Below, one piece after another: positions 44,701 to 51,912 of a DNA stretch of 62,175 nucleotides. The notes below the pieces were generated by a model. That model did not search any database. It worked only from the letters and a program-made list of their open reading frames with translations, and had not been told where the DNA came from. Location: positions 1 through 62,175 of the forward strand of contig JACPFR010000042.1 in the NCBI GenBank assembly GCA_016182905.1. The letters are read 5' to 3'. The position numbers and the translations under genes were made by a program. This DNA comes from Elusimicrobiota bacterium (GTDB lineage Bacteria; Elusimicrobiota; Elusimicrobia; UBA1565; UBA9628). Each line of letters starts with the position of its first letter. Position 1 is the first letter of the stretch.

Positions 44701-45421
44701 CCGCCTGGGCCTGAGCGGCGAGAGCCTGGAGCTTCTGCTTGGCGGCCTGCCGGGCGGTCGAATCGGCCAACCCTTGGGCGATCCGGCCGTGGGGCGCGGG
44801 CTGCGGAAGCGGGGCGGTCTGGGCGGCGGCCTGATGCTGGGCGCCGAGCAGGCCGATCGAGAGCGCGAGGATGGCGAGGCCTTTCTTGACCGCGCGGCCG
44901 AAACCGCCTCGAGGAGCCGGGACGGAGCCGCCGGCGACGGCCTTGGCGGACGCGCCGTCGAACAGGCGCGCGGCGTCGACGACCTTTTCGGGAACGGCGG
45001 CGGCGGACAGATCGCGGACGAGCGCCGAAGGCGCGAAAACGGCGGGCGGGCCGGTCTTGGCGGCGTTCGTCAGCGGCGCCTGGGCCGGGACGACGCGGAC
45101 CGGCCCCATGGGCACGGCCGCGGACGCGGCGGCCGCGCGGGCCGGGATCGCCAGGGCCGCCGCGGCGCGGACCTCGGGCGCGGCCGCGGGAGAGGAGAGC
45201 GCGGGAGAGACGGAGAGCGCCGAGGCCGACAGAGAGGGGACCGGAGAGGAGAGGTCCGACAAGCCGAGGACGGGGACCGCGCGCGCGGAGGAGGCCGTCC
45301 CGGCGGCGCGTCCCGCGGCGGTCTGCGCCGCGGCCTGGTAGGCCGACGAGCCCGGCGCGCCCGCCACGATGGCGAGCGACAACAGCGCTCCGAGCAAGCG
45401 GCGCAGAGGGAAGCGCCTCAT
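35759..45421 (-). CDS. Giant BatD-BatA-BatC-BatB-DUF58 fusion protein
   Basis: A 3,220-residue single frame joining what are usually separate bat operon products. Order: signal peptide and Ala/Pro tract with VDAARLFDGA (148-157); BatD-like beta domain plus helix (about 265-430); BatA-like VWA with DLSGSMSG (Asp665) between two helices; TPR BatC-like unit (about 960-1075) with repeated GKPGD (1100-1141); BatB-like VWA with VDGSHSMM (Asp1296); an unrecognised helical region with three related repeats (about 1600-2870); then a helix and a DUF58 domain (YQGEDMREIDWK near 2974, VVDVSRSGRFG near 3005). Followed by moxR. Envelope complex; function inferred from the Bat family. Confidence 0.85.
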   Translation of the reverse strand: MRRFPLRRLLGALLSLAIVAGAPGSSAYQAAAQTAAGRAAGTASSARAVPVLGLSDLSSPVPSLSASALSVSPALSSPAAAPEVRAAAALAIPARAAAASAAVPMGPVRVVPAQAPLTNAAKTGPPAVFAPSALVRDLSAAAVPEKVVDAARLFDGASAKAVAGGSVPAPRGGFGRAVKKGLAILALSIGLLGAQHQAAAQTAPLPQPAPHGRIAQGLADSTARQAAKQKLQALAAQAQAAPAQAAPAPAPAPAADTARVVLPRPLEAQASVDRQGVTVGERIHLTITLRNTSDKPVTLHNLRSSLQEAVPADLELQGKGAEAPLTLAPGETKTVVYEAIPFGSGTLTLEGGIAVVAVGETAVYPEGIEIVLPKTEIKVATVLTPDWKQKGLRDIVGVKRANGPDWMWLAAIPLGLLLFVGVHRLVAARRLYPKLDAQRLSLVTVTETELARLKAESADLDAASFYARYQDLLTRFMVDFAGLPKAARDARTLERDLRKSFYDAGQASVAARLAAQAEAARFAGSETDAAERGRMIERLQALVASVAGKAGKPKAPGAGMLGMLALLPGAAGLTFGSPWVLLLLIPYLGYLVWSWRSRAQGARFAVSSSAQTPSKRTLRERLAGLPRVLRYAAVGLILIALARPMIGTERTETFVPSTDTMVSIDLSGSMSGDKLQGVRDAVKGYVEEQRRGTENRVGMVTFSDEAYLDVKLTTDYDALISHLKELQTTGSTAIGKSMLTAIAHFLELNALELDGKKDPRAAEVQRLLRDQGLPAALAYAKQHPDLLKTILQPERAKIVVLFTDGDSNSGIDPQAAAQIAASLGVKVYGVGIAGPNESFNEATLRGVAEKTGAKFYRAGDANAMREVLLEIARLEKSPAKIVSAVSIKDYTSLLALLAFLLIGAELTLANTRLRTLYGLAFMMALNQAPMDALNAVRTAPSAVTMTMAQAHSEAHESVTAAVPAEVIEGNRLYNQGRFAEALKKYGEAVERHPDVPEIYFNMADAYLRLGENAKADAAWAKYLSLTPDAKKQSQTLFNLANSALMAKDGEKAIELYKEALRRDATNMDAKWNLEALKQQQKEQQEQQKDSKDSKKGKPGKQKGKPGDGKPGDGKPGDGKPGDGKPGDGKPGDGKPGDGKPGDGKPQAKPGDPKEGADKLGEALGDQEKGEKDAARKGMTRKGSGVWGIGALPLAFAGQGLVFSSSLFLWVVGIGLPVLILLVAWGIKKRLDAAKRLSPGAAPKTFSSWWGARRFLGKSALALAAAGLIGLAAGDPRGGMVDERVNFGGKDIVVTVDGSHSMMYAEDGRAEKTQKELNEFITRLQGTDRVGLVVFAGKSRTASPISIDYGNFEFKINRLDVEARGIGEGSDLASGIKYAAEHFETAKKLGDRQRIMIVISDGDVTAGEISAAIAAASEHGVTVYAIGVGDPAGTKILMPTADGTGTEYLIDAKTGQPAITRLNEAPLRQLAERTGGAYFAAGGKASIDNILSEVSRLEKGQKGDLIKSPSPVGVYLLWPALLMLILDLVLPGRSLLKRGQAKDKKKGPGAAGLLGAALIPLGAWPQILPFAALATVVAAYLAADSWSGGKITRSVREWWQSRRGFVEKGVSADLIHLYDLREADERRLTAFVRGWQDAKEPLRETMIALASHDEALWREKLTAVYLSGASAETLEKVLTALRRTARLRLEPLAPIAARMGLRKAQISWMAHSDAEARLSALNAVAAGQPVAFEAPKPLAKAPGLWSRLKRGATVAVLSLMIVITGVSTVGTMNFRVEQRAAAEAAMRLFYAEDLFVFSDRYVDARITEEVIPALKRWHESPKTAGDDFERALTILRESPDPKADNILVAIFRHSGVLPLNQQAENTMLRALIERESDLLWASMDALIAQSRADAASAQMLVKLVVLGVEVGNERTFVQLFRVLKSPNKQVQQQAAGALYAQLSRNAGAKFYEGLEAAQAKHAGDPALQMWTASFAFRRLTEPGVGEADLVKAKSFLDKALVNARAIDAARLEIYKQTPPDQEVQAPPSMVAMLANLASTLQGDGGAPAALAGAARYLVAKATTDLIKDAEKVFPGLHERLVKDGVVLPDTQSSYGGGYDGYDDYHGHGGRFGGYYGGGTSTTQNYREVYKLAHLRALLAAVEELGAPAAKAPTKENFAARELLERAGMVVEQGLEAGVKAGMMEGGTAPEAAAEQLYPLLKQGDGVFTGHSFLRALREAGLAPASGDLSSQLAYPEALDAAQLTKLRELLLTIARSGSGWDSEGKARALTWSEKLYLAGALEDLDAAQRRIYPDAQPGSPIADESLALARLSRELTAGASPATAVSVSARLFARAAQGPVDAADASALLVQVFAALKGTPQEAAALDALAVALKAPNGAAFQAAALKLAVDGLHAVAEKAEAATPGLKAKLAAAGVRESESAWRPDVKLRHFRAVGEALTGEDAMTLARYAKLAALAGAPAGDTAGELAADEANVVLLAGWRLFPGSEFNEALRAAGLMPGAGNTLSDYRQTYTRAELEAVRTWLAGAAKANAGLGKEARELKLAEKVYLANALDRVDAILAARFGVAAAPVAADLLGAVSRPGQEALALARLSIELEKHKGDAAFALKAQETMFALLAARPGDAADAAGVLGSIRLAVKGTSSEEAELSALVSALKTPRAKELLESVAEDAEKTAQSLGEDAEKRFATLNKALIASGVREDDDSWRGEFKLRHYRELRAGIAAAAAKVKKPTAEQRAASERAARLLPLLEAAATASGVLSGDTPGEVSAELVNDPLQKGYQVFPGAVFNEQLRALGLMDAGSGNGPSDHRQVYTRAEIVKLRGFLSGILASGQGWESDGTTRRALTDEEKKTVEAALAAADRALAAFDAKSGKTYAFAPLALAALPALGLAPILIFTVIGLAAAYLVWKMLPAMKAEESEAAARESVPGAVIARHRRIELVARRMATAVNGGNFRSRFIGAGGTDFAEARPYQGEDMREIDWKTSAKKDELYAKKFELERDMPLMLVVDVSRSGRFGTRGTDKRAAIEDAAAVLALAAAHSNVRVGLVLVSDRVEQVIPARGGSRHAMTIVDAILKGEPTGKATDLKPGLEAAGKLLGSRAMVAVLSDFIAPDFKDALGAIASRHDVRAIRVTDPAELGPLPDVGLLPVVDAETGATRMLDTSSRAGRAEAAAAVNRREAAVEAAFAASRLTPVMISTEGDPLESLELAFHPKAKQPSQP

Positions 45422-45453
45422 TTATTGATCCAAATCAACATCGGCACCCCTGG

Positions 45454-45459
45454 ATTATG
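45454..45459 (-). promoter_or_regulatory. Candidate -10 CATAAT for the Bat/MoxR operon
   Basis: CATAAT on the minus strand lies 32 bases before the ATG at 45421, giving a short leader with GGAT near the start. No -35 match seen. Weak call. Confidence 0.3.
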
Positions 45460-45573
45460 GCAGAGGCGTTGCTTTAGGGGCGTGGGCCCATGGGGACGAG
45501 GGACTCGGGGCAGGTGGCCTAGGTATTCCTAGGCCGGAAGTCCGTACGCCGCGCGGGATTCACCGGCTTGTCA

Positions 45574-45602
45574 TTGCTCCGCCACGGAAAACCCGATATA
45601 CT
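45574..45602 (+). promoter_or_regulatory. Promoter TTGCTC-17-TATACT, 9 bases before TTG start
   Basis: TTGCTC (45574-45579), 17-base spacer and TATACT (45597-45602). The TTG start codon at 45612 is 9 bases later, so the mRNA should be almost leaderless. Confidence 0.55.
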
Positions 45603-45611
45603 CCTGGTCCC

Positions 45612-47699
45612 TTGACATCGATCAACCCGGCGCGCGCGGCGGCGGCGGTCACGGGCCTGGCCGCGGTCTACTATCTCGCGGCGAAGGCCGGGCTCGCGCT
45701 GGCCGTGGTCAACCCCAGCGTCAGCGCCGTGTGGCCGCCGTCGGCGATCGCCTTGGGCGCCATGCTCGTCCTGGGGCCCTCCTGCTGGCCCGGCCTGTTC
45801 GCGGGCGCCTTCCTGGTAAACCTTCACGCGGCCCTCTCGCGCCACGAGTTCGGCCTCGCGGCCTGCGTCCTGTCGGCCCTGGGCATCGCCGTGGGCAACA
45901 CGCTCGAGGCCGTCGTCGGCGCCTGGGCGGTGAACCGCTTCGCCGGCGGCAAGCGCGCGATCGAACGCGCCGCCGACCTGCTCAAGCTGGCGATCTTCGC
46001 CGGGGGCCTCGCCACCGCGGTCAGCGCGAGCGCCGGCGTCCTGAGCCTGTGGGCCGCGGGCATGCTTTCCCCCTCCACCCCGGCCGCGGCCTGGCTGACC
46101 TGGTGGCTCGGGGACGCCTCCGGCCTCATCATCGGCGCGCCGATGATCCTGGCCTGGTGCGCGTCCCCGCCGCAGAAGTTCAAGGGCGGCTGGGCGGAGG
46201 CCGGGGCGCTGACCTTGCTGTCCGGAGTCACCCTCTGGTTCGTCTTCTTCCGGCACAACCACCCCATCGCCTATTTCACTTTGCCGTGGATCGTGTGGGC
46301 CTCCTTCCGCTTCGGAACGCGAGGCTCCGCGGCCGCCATTTTCGTCCTGGCCGCCGTCGCGGTCACCGGCACGCTCGACGGCCACGGCCCCTTCGCGATC
46401 GGCCGCGGGGGAACGAACCTCCTCCTCCTCCAGGGATTCCTCGCGACGACCGCCGTCAGCTGCTACGCGATGGCCGCCCTCGTTTGGGAGCGCGAACGGG
46501 CGGAGTCCGAGCTGCGGCGCTCGCGGGACCGCCTGGAGGCCGAGGTGGACCGGCGCACGCGGGAGCTCGTCCAGGCCCAGAAGATGGAGGCCGTCGGGCG
46601 CCTGTAGGGAGCCGTCGCGCACGAGTTCAACAACGTCCTCACCGGCGTCGTCGGGCTCGCCGAGCTGATCCGCAACGCCGCCCCCGCCGGCTCCCAAGCC
46701 GCCGTGGACGCCGGGGACATCGTCACCGCCAGCCGCCGCGGCGGCGCGCTCGCCAGGCGCCTGCTGTCGATGACCCGGCACGCCGCGGAGAAGAAGCCGA
46801 TCAGCCTCAACGAGGCCGTCTCCGCGAACGAGAAGATCCTCCGGCTCGCCGCCGGCGAGAAGATCGAGCTGGCGCTCGACCTCGATCCCGCGGCGCCGGC
46901 GGTGCTGGCCTCCGCGGACCAGCTCGAGCAGGTGCTCCTCAACCTCTGTCTGAACGCGCGCGACGCGATGTCCGGGGCCGGGAGGATCACCGTCGCGACG
47001 CGCGCCCGGAGAGTCGACAAGTCCCTGCTCCTGTCCCACGGCGCCGTGGATCCCGGGGACTACGTCGTCCTCAGCGTCGCCGACACGGGCGCGGGCATCC
47101 CCGAGGACATCCGCTCGATGATCTTCGAGCCGTTCTTCTCCACGAAGAAGAGCGGCCAGGGCACCGGCCTGGGGCTGTCGATCGTCTACGGCATCATCGC
47201 CGATCACCAAGGCGCCATCGACCTCGTCAGCCGCCCCGGCGCCACCGAGTTCCGGCTCTATCTGCCCGTGACGCGGCGCGCGCCGCAGCCGACGCCCGTT
47301 CCCGCGCCCGCCCCCGCGCCGGCGCGCGGGACGGAGACCATCCTGCTCGCCGACGACGACGAGGCCGTGCGGGGGATCATCGTGCGCGTCCTCCAGCCGC
47401 TGGGCTACCGCCTGCTCGTCGCCGCCGACGGCGAGGAGGCCTGGACGCTCTATACGGAGAACGCCGGGAAGGTGGCGATGGCCGTGCTCGACGTGGTCAT
47501 GCCCCGGCTCAAGGGCGACGAGGTCTACGCGCGCATCGCCGCGAGGGAGCCGGGCTTCAAGGTCCTGTTCATCAGCGGCCACGCGGCGGGCCGGGCCGAG
47601 CAGGCCATCCGCGCCGGGAACCACCCGTTCCTCGCCAAGCCGTTCGCCCTCGAGAGGATACCGGTCATGGTGCGCGAGATCCTCGACCGCGGGAAATGA
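45612..47699 (+). pseudogene. MASE1 hybrid histidine kinase interrupted by an amber codon
   Basis: One frame of 695 codons broken by TAG at 46605-46607. Before the stop: MASE1-type membrane sensor (about 8 helices, AVVNPSVSAVWPPSAIALGA) and a coiled linker ending QAQKMEAVGRL. After it, in the same frame: GAVAHEFNNVLTGVVGLAEL (His motif), HATPase_c ([32 protein letters not shown]), a Pro-rich linker and a receiver domain (ILLADDDEAV, VLDVVMPRLKG, FLAKPF). The stop replaces the Ala usually found in VGRLAGGVAHEFNN. A nonsense mutation, read error or readthrough are possible. Its TGA overlaps the next gene's ATG. Confidence 0.8.
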
Positions 47700-48880
47700 G
47701 GACGATCCCCCTCGAGGCCGCCGCGCGGCTGTTCCTGAGCCGCCAGCACCTCGACCGGCCGGGGAAACGCGGGCTGAGCGCGGAGAACCTCGCCCGCTTC
47801 GTCGCGGACGCGGGCGGCCTGCAGCTCGACTCCATCAACGTCGCGGCGCGCGCCCACGAGCTGACGCTGTGGAGCCGCTTCGGGCCCTACGACCGCGCGG
47901 AGCTCGACCGCCTGGTCTACGGGCGGCGCGCCCTGTTCGAGTACTGGGCGCACGCGGCCTGCCTGATCGCCGAGAGCGACCGCCCGGCCTGGGCGCGCGC
48001 GATGGCCGATTACCGCCGCCGCCACACCGGCTGGTCGACCTGGCTCAAGGCCAATCCCCGCGTCCTGCGCCGCGTCGAGGCCGAGATCCGGACCCGGGGC
48101 CCCCTGTCGTCGTCGGACTTCGAGCGCCCCGCGGCCTCGGGCAAATCGGCCGGCTGGTGGGACTGGAAGCCGGCGCATCACGCGCTGCACTACCTCTGGA
48201 TGACGGGCCGGCTCGCCGTCCACTCCCGGCGCCATTTTCAAAAGCGCTACGACCTGGCCGAGCGCGTCTTAAGACCGGTCGAGCCTCTCCCCAGAGCGGA
48301 GTTCCCGCGCTGGCACCTGCGCAAGACCTTGCGCGCGCTGGGCGCCGCCGCCGAGGCCGACCTGCCGCGCTACATGACCTTCCCCAGGCTCGACGCCGCC
48401 GAGCGGCGCCGCGCGCTCAAGGCGATGCTCCAGAGCGGCGAGGCCGTCGAGCTCGCCGTGGAGGGCCTCGGCGGGCGCTGGTACGCGCTGGCTTCGGACC
48501 TGCCCGCGCTCGACTCACCCCCGCCGGCCCGCGGCACGACCTTGATCTCGCCGTTCGACTCCCTGCTGTGGCACCGCGGCCGCGCCAAGGCGCTGTTCGG
48601 CTTCGACTACAAGATCGAGGTGTACGTCCCGGCGGCCAAGCGCGTGCACGGCTATTACTCTTTGCCCATCCTGCACGACGGGCGCCTGATCGGCCGCCTC
48701 GACCCCAAGAACCACCGCGAGGATGGTCGCCTGGAGGTCCGCTCCGTCCATTTCGCCGGGAAGCCCGGCGACGGCGCCTTGGCCGGGACTGCCGAGGCGC
48801 TGCGGTCCCTGGCGCGCTTCCTCGGCGCGGAGACGGTCACCGCGCCGGACGGCCCTCTGGCTTCGGCGCTGAAGACTTAG
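47696..48880 (+). CDS. AlkX/YcaQ-type DNA glycosylase (winged-helix)
   Basis: A 394-residue HTH_42-family protein: RLFLSRQHLDRP, then GGLQLDSINVAARAHELTLWSRFGPY with the QxD catalytic motif (QLD), FEYWAHAACLIAESDRP, and the late LISPFDSLLWHRGRAKALFGFDYKIEVYVP. Members such as E. coli YcaQ remove alkylated bases and unhook DNA crosslinks. ATG overlaps the kinase stop (ATGA). Its last 44 bases overlap the end of the convergent response regulator gene. Confidence 0.85.
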   Translation: MRTIPLEAAARLFLSRQHLDRPGKRGLSAENLARFVADAGGLQLDSINVAARAHELTLWSRFGPYDRAELDRLVYGRRALFEYWAHAACLIAESDRPAWARAMADYRRRHTGWSTWLKANPRVLRRVEAEIRTRGPLSSSDFERPAASGKSAGWWDWKPAHHALHYLWMTGRLAVHSRRHFQKRYDLAERVLRPVEPLPRAEFPRWHLRKTLRALGAAAEADLPRYMTFPRLDAAERRRALKAMLQSGEAVELAVEGLGGRWYALASDLPALDSPPPARGTTLISPFDSLLWHRGRAKALFGFDYKIEVYVPAAKRVHGYYSLPILHDGRLIGRLDPKNHREDGRLEVRSVHFAGKPGDGALAGTAEALRSLARFLGAETVTAPDGPLASALKT

Positions 48881-49249
48881 GCAGGTCCGCGGAGATCCGG
48901 CGCAGGATGTGGAGCAGGTCGCCGCAGCGGAGCGGCTTGCGCACGTACTCGATGACGCCGAGCTTGCGGATCTCCGACTCCAAGAGGCTCGCCGAGTCGT
49001 AGTACGCGGTGACCACCACGACCGGGATGCCGCGCGTCCGCGGGTTCTCCTTGAGCCTGCGGATCAGCTCCTGGCCGCCGTAGCCGGGGAGCATCAGGTC
49101 GCAGAGGATGATGCCGGGCTCGAGCGCGACGGCCGCGTCGTACCCCTCCGGTCCGGCGTAGGCGAAATGCGCCTCGAACTCGCCGCCGGCCAGGGCCAGC
49201 GCGAGCAGGCGCTGGAGGTCGCGGTCGTCCTCGACGCTGAGGACCCGGA

Positions 49250-49253
<4 letters not shown>
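48837..49253 (-). CDS. Single-domain response regulator
   Basis: A 138-residue receiver: VLSVEDDRDLQRLLALAL, phospho-Asp in IILCDLMLPGYGG, VVVVTAYYDS and Lys in IEYVRKPLRC. Short Pro-rich tail, no output domain. GTG start overlaps the kinase stop (GTGA); likely its partner. The 3' end overlaps the convergent glycosylase gene by 44 bases. Confidence 0.85.
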
Positions 49254-50413
<1,160 letters not shown>

Positions 50414-50419
50414 GTCACC

Positions 50420-50425
50420 AATGTA
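50420..50425 (-). promoter_or_regulatory. -10-like TACATT, 6 bases before start
   Basis: On the minus strand TACATT is followed by 6 bases and the ATG at 50413. No -35 seen. Leaderless pattern; would drive the kinase-regulator pair. Confidence 0.4.
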
Positions 50426-50495
50426 ATCCCCGGGGCGGCCCCGCGCCAGGCGGGGGGCGTCAGAAAAAGTCAGCGCCGGTCAGCGCCCGTCGGGG

Positions 50496-51440
50496 TCAGA
50501 CCTTCAGGCGCGAGGTCAGGAAGGCCCAGGCGAACAGCGCGCGGGTGGGCCAGTCGATGAGGGCGGAGAAGAGGCCCGCGGCGCTCGCGTCGTTGAGGTC
50601 GGCGCCGAGCCACAGGGCGAGGATGATCGCACCCCCCGCCCGCCACAGGGCGGAGGCCAACGCCGGACGCGAGCCCGACACGGCGAACAGGTCTCCGTGC
50701 CCGCGCTCCTTCCAGAGGCGCCAGAACAGCCCGGCCGCGGCGGCGGTCCAGGACCCGACGAAGAAGTAGAGCAGCACGCCGGGAAGCTCCACGGCCGTGC
50801 ACGCGCGGGCGATGATGCGCGCGCCGGGCAGCCAGACCGAGAACGCGGCGAGGCCCCACACCCACGGCTCGCGGCCCCGCTCCGCGTCCTCCTCGGTGCG
50901 CGTCCACGCGCGGCGCGCCAGGGTCCAGGCGGCGGCGGCGAAGAGGACGTCGGCGACGAGCCAGGTCGAGCCCAGCATGCGCTCGGCGCGGTAGAAATCG
51001 AGCGCGGTCTTCACGCCGTAGACGGCCGCGGCCGCGCCGAGCGTGAAGACGAGGAACGCGACGGAGAGCATGCCCATCTCCGCGGGCTCCTCCTCGCCGC
51101 GGGGACGGATGCGGTCGGCGGCGTGGAAGGCCAGGACCGCGGTCATCCCCCCGTCGAAGAGGGCGCCGAGCGTGCCGAGCCAGTCGACGCCCAAGGGGTG
51201 GGGGCCGTACTGGAGGTCCTTGGCGTACACGCCGCCGTAGAGCATCGCCATCGCGGCGCCGGCCAGGAAGACCTCCCCGTCCTCGCCGCGGCGCCGGGCG
51301 CGGCTCGCCTCGAGGAGCAGGAACAGCCACAGGTACGGGAAGACGAAATGCCACAGCCCGATCGCGCCCCAGCCCAGGCGCACGACGTCGCCGCTGATGA
51401 GCAGCGCCAGCGCCGCCGCGCCGAGGGCTCGGGCGAGCAT
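50496..51440 (-). CDS. Multi-pass membrane protein of unknown function
   Basis: A 314-residue protein with eight to ten hydrophobic helices and loops bearing RARRRGEDGE, DLQYGPHPLGVDW and TRTEEDAERGREPW. No family recognised. It starts 6 bases after the RidA-like gene stop, so the two are co-transcribed, and ends 82 bases before the kinase start. The gap to the kinase has GGCGCTGAC as a direct repeat followed by TTTTT, possibly a weak terminator. Confidence 0.6.
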   Translation of the reverse strand: MLARALGAAALALLISGDVVRLGWGAIGLWHFVFPYLWLFLLLEASRARRRGEDGEVFLAGAAMAMLYGGVYAKDLQYGPHPLGVDWLGTLGALFDGGMTAVLAFHAADRIRPRGEEEPAEMGMLSVAFLVFTLGAAAAVYGVKTALDFYRAERMLGSTWLVADVLFAAAAWTLARRAWTRTEEDAERGREPWVWGLAAFSVWLPGARIIARACTAVELPGVLLYFFVGSWTAAAAGLFWRLWKERGHGDLFAVSGSRPALASALWRAGGAIILALWLGADLNDASAAGLFSALIDWPTRALFAWAFLTSRLKV

Positions 51441-51446
51441 CCCCGG

Positions 51447-51836
51447 CTAGGGCCTGACCGCGACGGCGTCGATCTCGACGGCGGAGCCCTTGGGCAGCGC
51501 CGAGACCTGCACGGTCGCCCGCGCCGGGAACGGCGCCCGGAAGCGCTTCGCGTAGACCTCGTTCATCTCCGCGAACTTCCCGAGGTCGGTCATGTACACC
51601 GTGGTCTTGACCACGTCGTCCATGGTCAGGCCCGCGGCCAGCAGGACCTCGAGTATGTTCTTCAGGCACTGCTCGGTCTGCTCGGCCACGCTGCCGTCGA
51701 CGAAGGAGCCGTCGGCGCGCAGCGGCGTCTGGCCCGAGACGAAGACCATGTCGCCGGCGGAGACGCCCTGGGAGTACGGCCCGATCGCCCCCGGCGCCTT
51801 CCCCGTGATGACCGGCAGGATTTTTTTGTCGCCCAT
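51447..51836 (-). CDS. RidA-family enamine/imine deaminase
   Basis: A 129-residue protein of the RidA/YjgF family: GPYSQGVSAGDMVFVSGQTPL at the start, AEQTEQCLKNILEVLLAAG, VYMTDLGKFAEMNEVYAKRF and FPARATVQVSALPKGSAVEIDAVA, with the Arg of PARATVQV in place. It should hydrolyse reactive enamines from PLP enzymes. AAGGA lies upstream of the ATG. Rho's end hairpins lie just before it. Confidence 0.9.
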   Translation of the reverse strand: MGDKKILPVITGKAPGAIGPYSQGVSAGDMVFVSGQTPLRADGSFVDGSVAEQTEQCLKNILEVLLAAGLTMDDVVKTTVYMTDLGKFAEMNEVYAKRFRAPFPARATVQVSALPKGSAVEIDAVAVRP

Positions 51837-51861
51837 GTGATTCGTATCCTTTTTAAGAGAA

Positions 51862-51876
51862 GCCCGGAATCCGGGC
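51862..51876 (-). terminator. Rho-gene terminator hairpin GCCCGG-ATT-CCGGGC
   Basis: On the minus strand a six-base perfect stem with a 3-base loop is followed by TTCTCTT, downstream of rho and before the RidA-like gene. Likely an intrinsic terminator with a modest U-tract. Confidence 0.55.
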
Positions 51877-51880
51877 GCTC

Positions 51881-51908
51881 CGCCGGCTATCCTCGAGGAT
51901 AGCCGGCG
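51881..51908. repeat. 28-base perfect palindrome after rho
   Basis: CGCCGGCTATCCTC followed directly by its reverse complement, starting 4 bases after the rho stop. As RNA it forms a very stable hairpin just before the GCCCGG terminator, so the two act in tandem at the end of the transcript. Confidence 0.65.
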
Positions 51909-51912
51909 GCGA

